A stretch of 7,631 bases of DNA from Candidatus Anaerobutyricum stercoripullorum (GTDB taxonomy: Bacteria > Bacillota > Clostridia > Lachnospirales > Lachnospiraceae): contig DXEQ01000223.1 of assembly GCA_019114885.1 (NCBI GenBank), forward strand, positions 1-7,631. Reading direction: 5' to 3'. The position numbers and the translations under genes are program-made. How positions within the stretch are numbered: position 1 is the stretch's first letter; each line of letters begins with the position of its first letter. This document shows positions 6,862 through 7,631 of the stretch, one piece after another. The notes beneath the pieces were generated by a model. The model did not search any database. It saw nothing but the letters and a program-made list of their open reading frames with translations, and had not been told where the DNA came from.

Positions 6862-6891
6862 TTCCGCATTCTCAGCAAATGTAATGCGGAA
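6862..6891 (-). promoter_or_regulatory. Hairpin in the hflX leader
   Basis: TTCCGCATT (6862-6870) and AATGCGGAA (6883-6891) form a perfect 9-bp inverted repeat with a 12-base loop. It would lie in the 5' leader of hflX, about 12 bases before the ribosome binding site. No U-run follows on the minus strand, so it is not a terminator of the standard kind. It could modulate translation initiation or transcript stability. Confidence 0.45.
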
Positions 6892-6937
6892 TACATTTTA
6901 TCATCCATACAAAAACGTTTTTCAAACTTCATCCTCA

Positions 6938-6966
6938 ACTATACAGGTTTCCGCAGGAATAATCAA
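6938..6966 (-). promoter_or_regulatory. Sigma-A type promoter for hflX
   Basis: On the minus strand TTGATT (-35, 6961-6966) is followed after exactly 17 bases by TATAGT (-10, 6938-6943), which matches five of six consensus bases. The predicted start near 6931-6933 gives a leader of about 90 bases before hflX. The spacing and -10 quality make it the best promoter candidate in the window. Confidence 0.6.
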
Positions 6967-6995
6967 CCTTTACCTCGGATGCAACAGAAAATTCC

Positions 6996-7016
6996 GGCAA
7001 AAATATGTATTTTGCC
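6996..7016 (-). terminator. Possible terminator after uvrA
   Basis: GGCAAAA (6996-7002) and TTTTGCC (7010-7016) form a 7-bp stem with a 7-base loop, about 60 bases past the uvrA stop and about 30 bases ahead of the hflX -35 box. On the minus strand only a broken U stretch follows (GGAATTTTC). The position is right for ending uvrA transcripts, but it is weak as an intrinsic terminator. Confidence 0.38.
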
Positions 7017-7074
7017 ATGATACTGTATCCGCGCCCCGGAGGCAAATCCTGTTTCTCAGCCAGCAATGTAGCTT

Positions 7075-7631
7075 TTATCGCAGATACCGCTTCAGGTATT
7101 GCCCGGTGTAGGATTCCGGCACGGCTGCCACTTCCTCCGGCGTACCCGCCGTAACCATGGTTCCGCCGCCCTCGCCGCCTTCCGGTCCCATATCGATGAT
7201 ATAGTCGGCGGTCTTGATGACTTCCAGATTATGCTCGATCACCACCACCGTGTTTCCACCCTCGGTGAGACGCTGCAGAATCTCCGTCAGCTTGTGAACG
7301 TCCGCGAAGTGCAGGCCGGTGGTCGGCTCGTCCAGCACATAGATGGTCTTGCCTGTACTCTGGCGGGACAGCTCTGTGGCAAGCTTCACCCGCTGCGCCT
7401 CGCCGCCGGACAGGGTGGTGGATGGCTGTCCCAGCTTGATATAGCCAAGTCCCACATCCCGGAGCGTCTCGATTTTTCTCCGGATAGACGGAAGGCTGTC
7501 AAAGAACCGACAGGCTTCTTCCACCGTCATATCGAGAACTTCGTAAATGTTTTTCCCTTTGTATTTTACTTCCAGCGTCTCCCGGTTATACCGCTGCCCA
7601 TGGCAGACCTCGCAAGGCACGTACACATCCG
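7075..7631 (-). CDS. uvrA: Excinuclease ABC subunit A, C-terminal part
   Basis: UvrA is the damage-sensing ATPase of nucleotide excision repair; it loads UvrB onto lesions. The right edge cuts the gene, leaving 184 residues of a protein usually about 940 long. Visible parts are the last pair of zinc-finger cysteines (CEVCHG, residues 6-9 of the fragment) and then KYKGKNIYEVLDMTVEEA. The second ABC ATPase follows, with signature LSGGEAQRVKLA (about 73-84), Walker B TIYVLDEPTTGLH (about 95-107) and the H-loop histidine in VIEHNL (about 133). The fragment begins DVYVPCEVCHG; the GTG at 7624-7626 encodes an internal Val and is not a start. The reading frame is intact to the TAA. Confidence 0.96.
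   Translation of the reverse strand, partial: DVYVPCEVCHGQRYNRETLEVKYKGKNIYEVLDMTVEEACRFFDSLPSIRRKIETLRDVGLGYIKLGQPSTTLSGGEAQRVKLATELSRQSTGKTIYVLDEPTTGLHFADVHKLTEILQRLTEGGNTVVVIEHNLEVIKTADYIIDMGPEGGEGGGTMVTAGTPEEVAAVPESYTGQYLKRYLR

Noticed and set aside
7624..7626. GTG as a possible start of a short ABC-type ATPase
   Set aside because: The preceding Asp codon and the following YVPCEVCHG match the inside of UvrA, so the gene is simply cut by the window edge.
1..7631. CRISPR array, tRNA, rRNA, insertion sequence or novel defence system
   Set aside because: No regularly spaced repeats, cloverleaf, transposase or unfamiliar gene cluster; almost all of the window is accounted for by known housekeeping genes.

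Overview
The window reads as an ordinary chromosomal stretch of a Firmicute, most likely a Clostridia/Lachnospiraceae-type gut anaerobe. This is inferred from protein style (GuaA, HflX and PanF of clostridial flavour), strong AGGAGG-like ribosome binding sites, a TTG start on guaA and GC-rich genes separated by AT-rich gaps. I cannot name a species. Every confident gene lies on the minus strand; only a fragment at the far left is read on the plus strand.

Layout from left to right. (1) 1-308 is visibly AT-richer than the rest. It holds the last 26 codons of an unknown plus-strand gene, a strong bidirectional terminator hairpin, two helically phased TGTTATCAA repeats and a short inverted repeat just past the guaA stop codon. 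The 3' end of guaA is a known insertion site for genomic islands, so this may be the edge of an integrated element. (2) 309-1853 is guaA, complete, with a TTG start. (3) 2028-3584 is a stand-alone siroheme/4Fe-4S nitrite/sulfite reductase. (4) 3726-5213 and 5203-5463 are the overlapping pair panF and yhdT, a pantothenate:Na+ symporter and its small membrane partner; the pair is also found in Escherichia coli. (5) 5578-6840 is hflX, a ribosome-associated GTPase, with a plausible sigma-A promoter and a leader hairpin. (6) 7075-7631 is the C-terminal third or less of uvrA, cut by the right edge.

Transcription runs right to left. uvrA probably ends in its own transcript and hflX restarts from its own promoter. 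yhdT-panF may be read through from hflX, since I see no convincing promoter in the 114-base gap. The sulfite reductase and guaA each have leaders of more than 100 bases. The genes do not form one pathway: they cover DNA repair, ribosome rescue, vitamin B5 uptake, sulfur or nitrogen reduction and GMP synthesis.

I found no convincing undescribed multi-gene system. The points most worth checking are the possible integration junction beside guaA, competing palindromes between hflX and yhdT, and small upstream reading frames placed tightly against three start codons.
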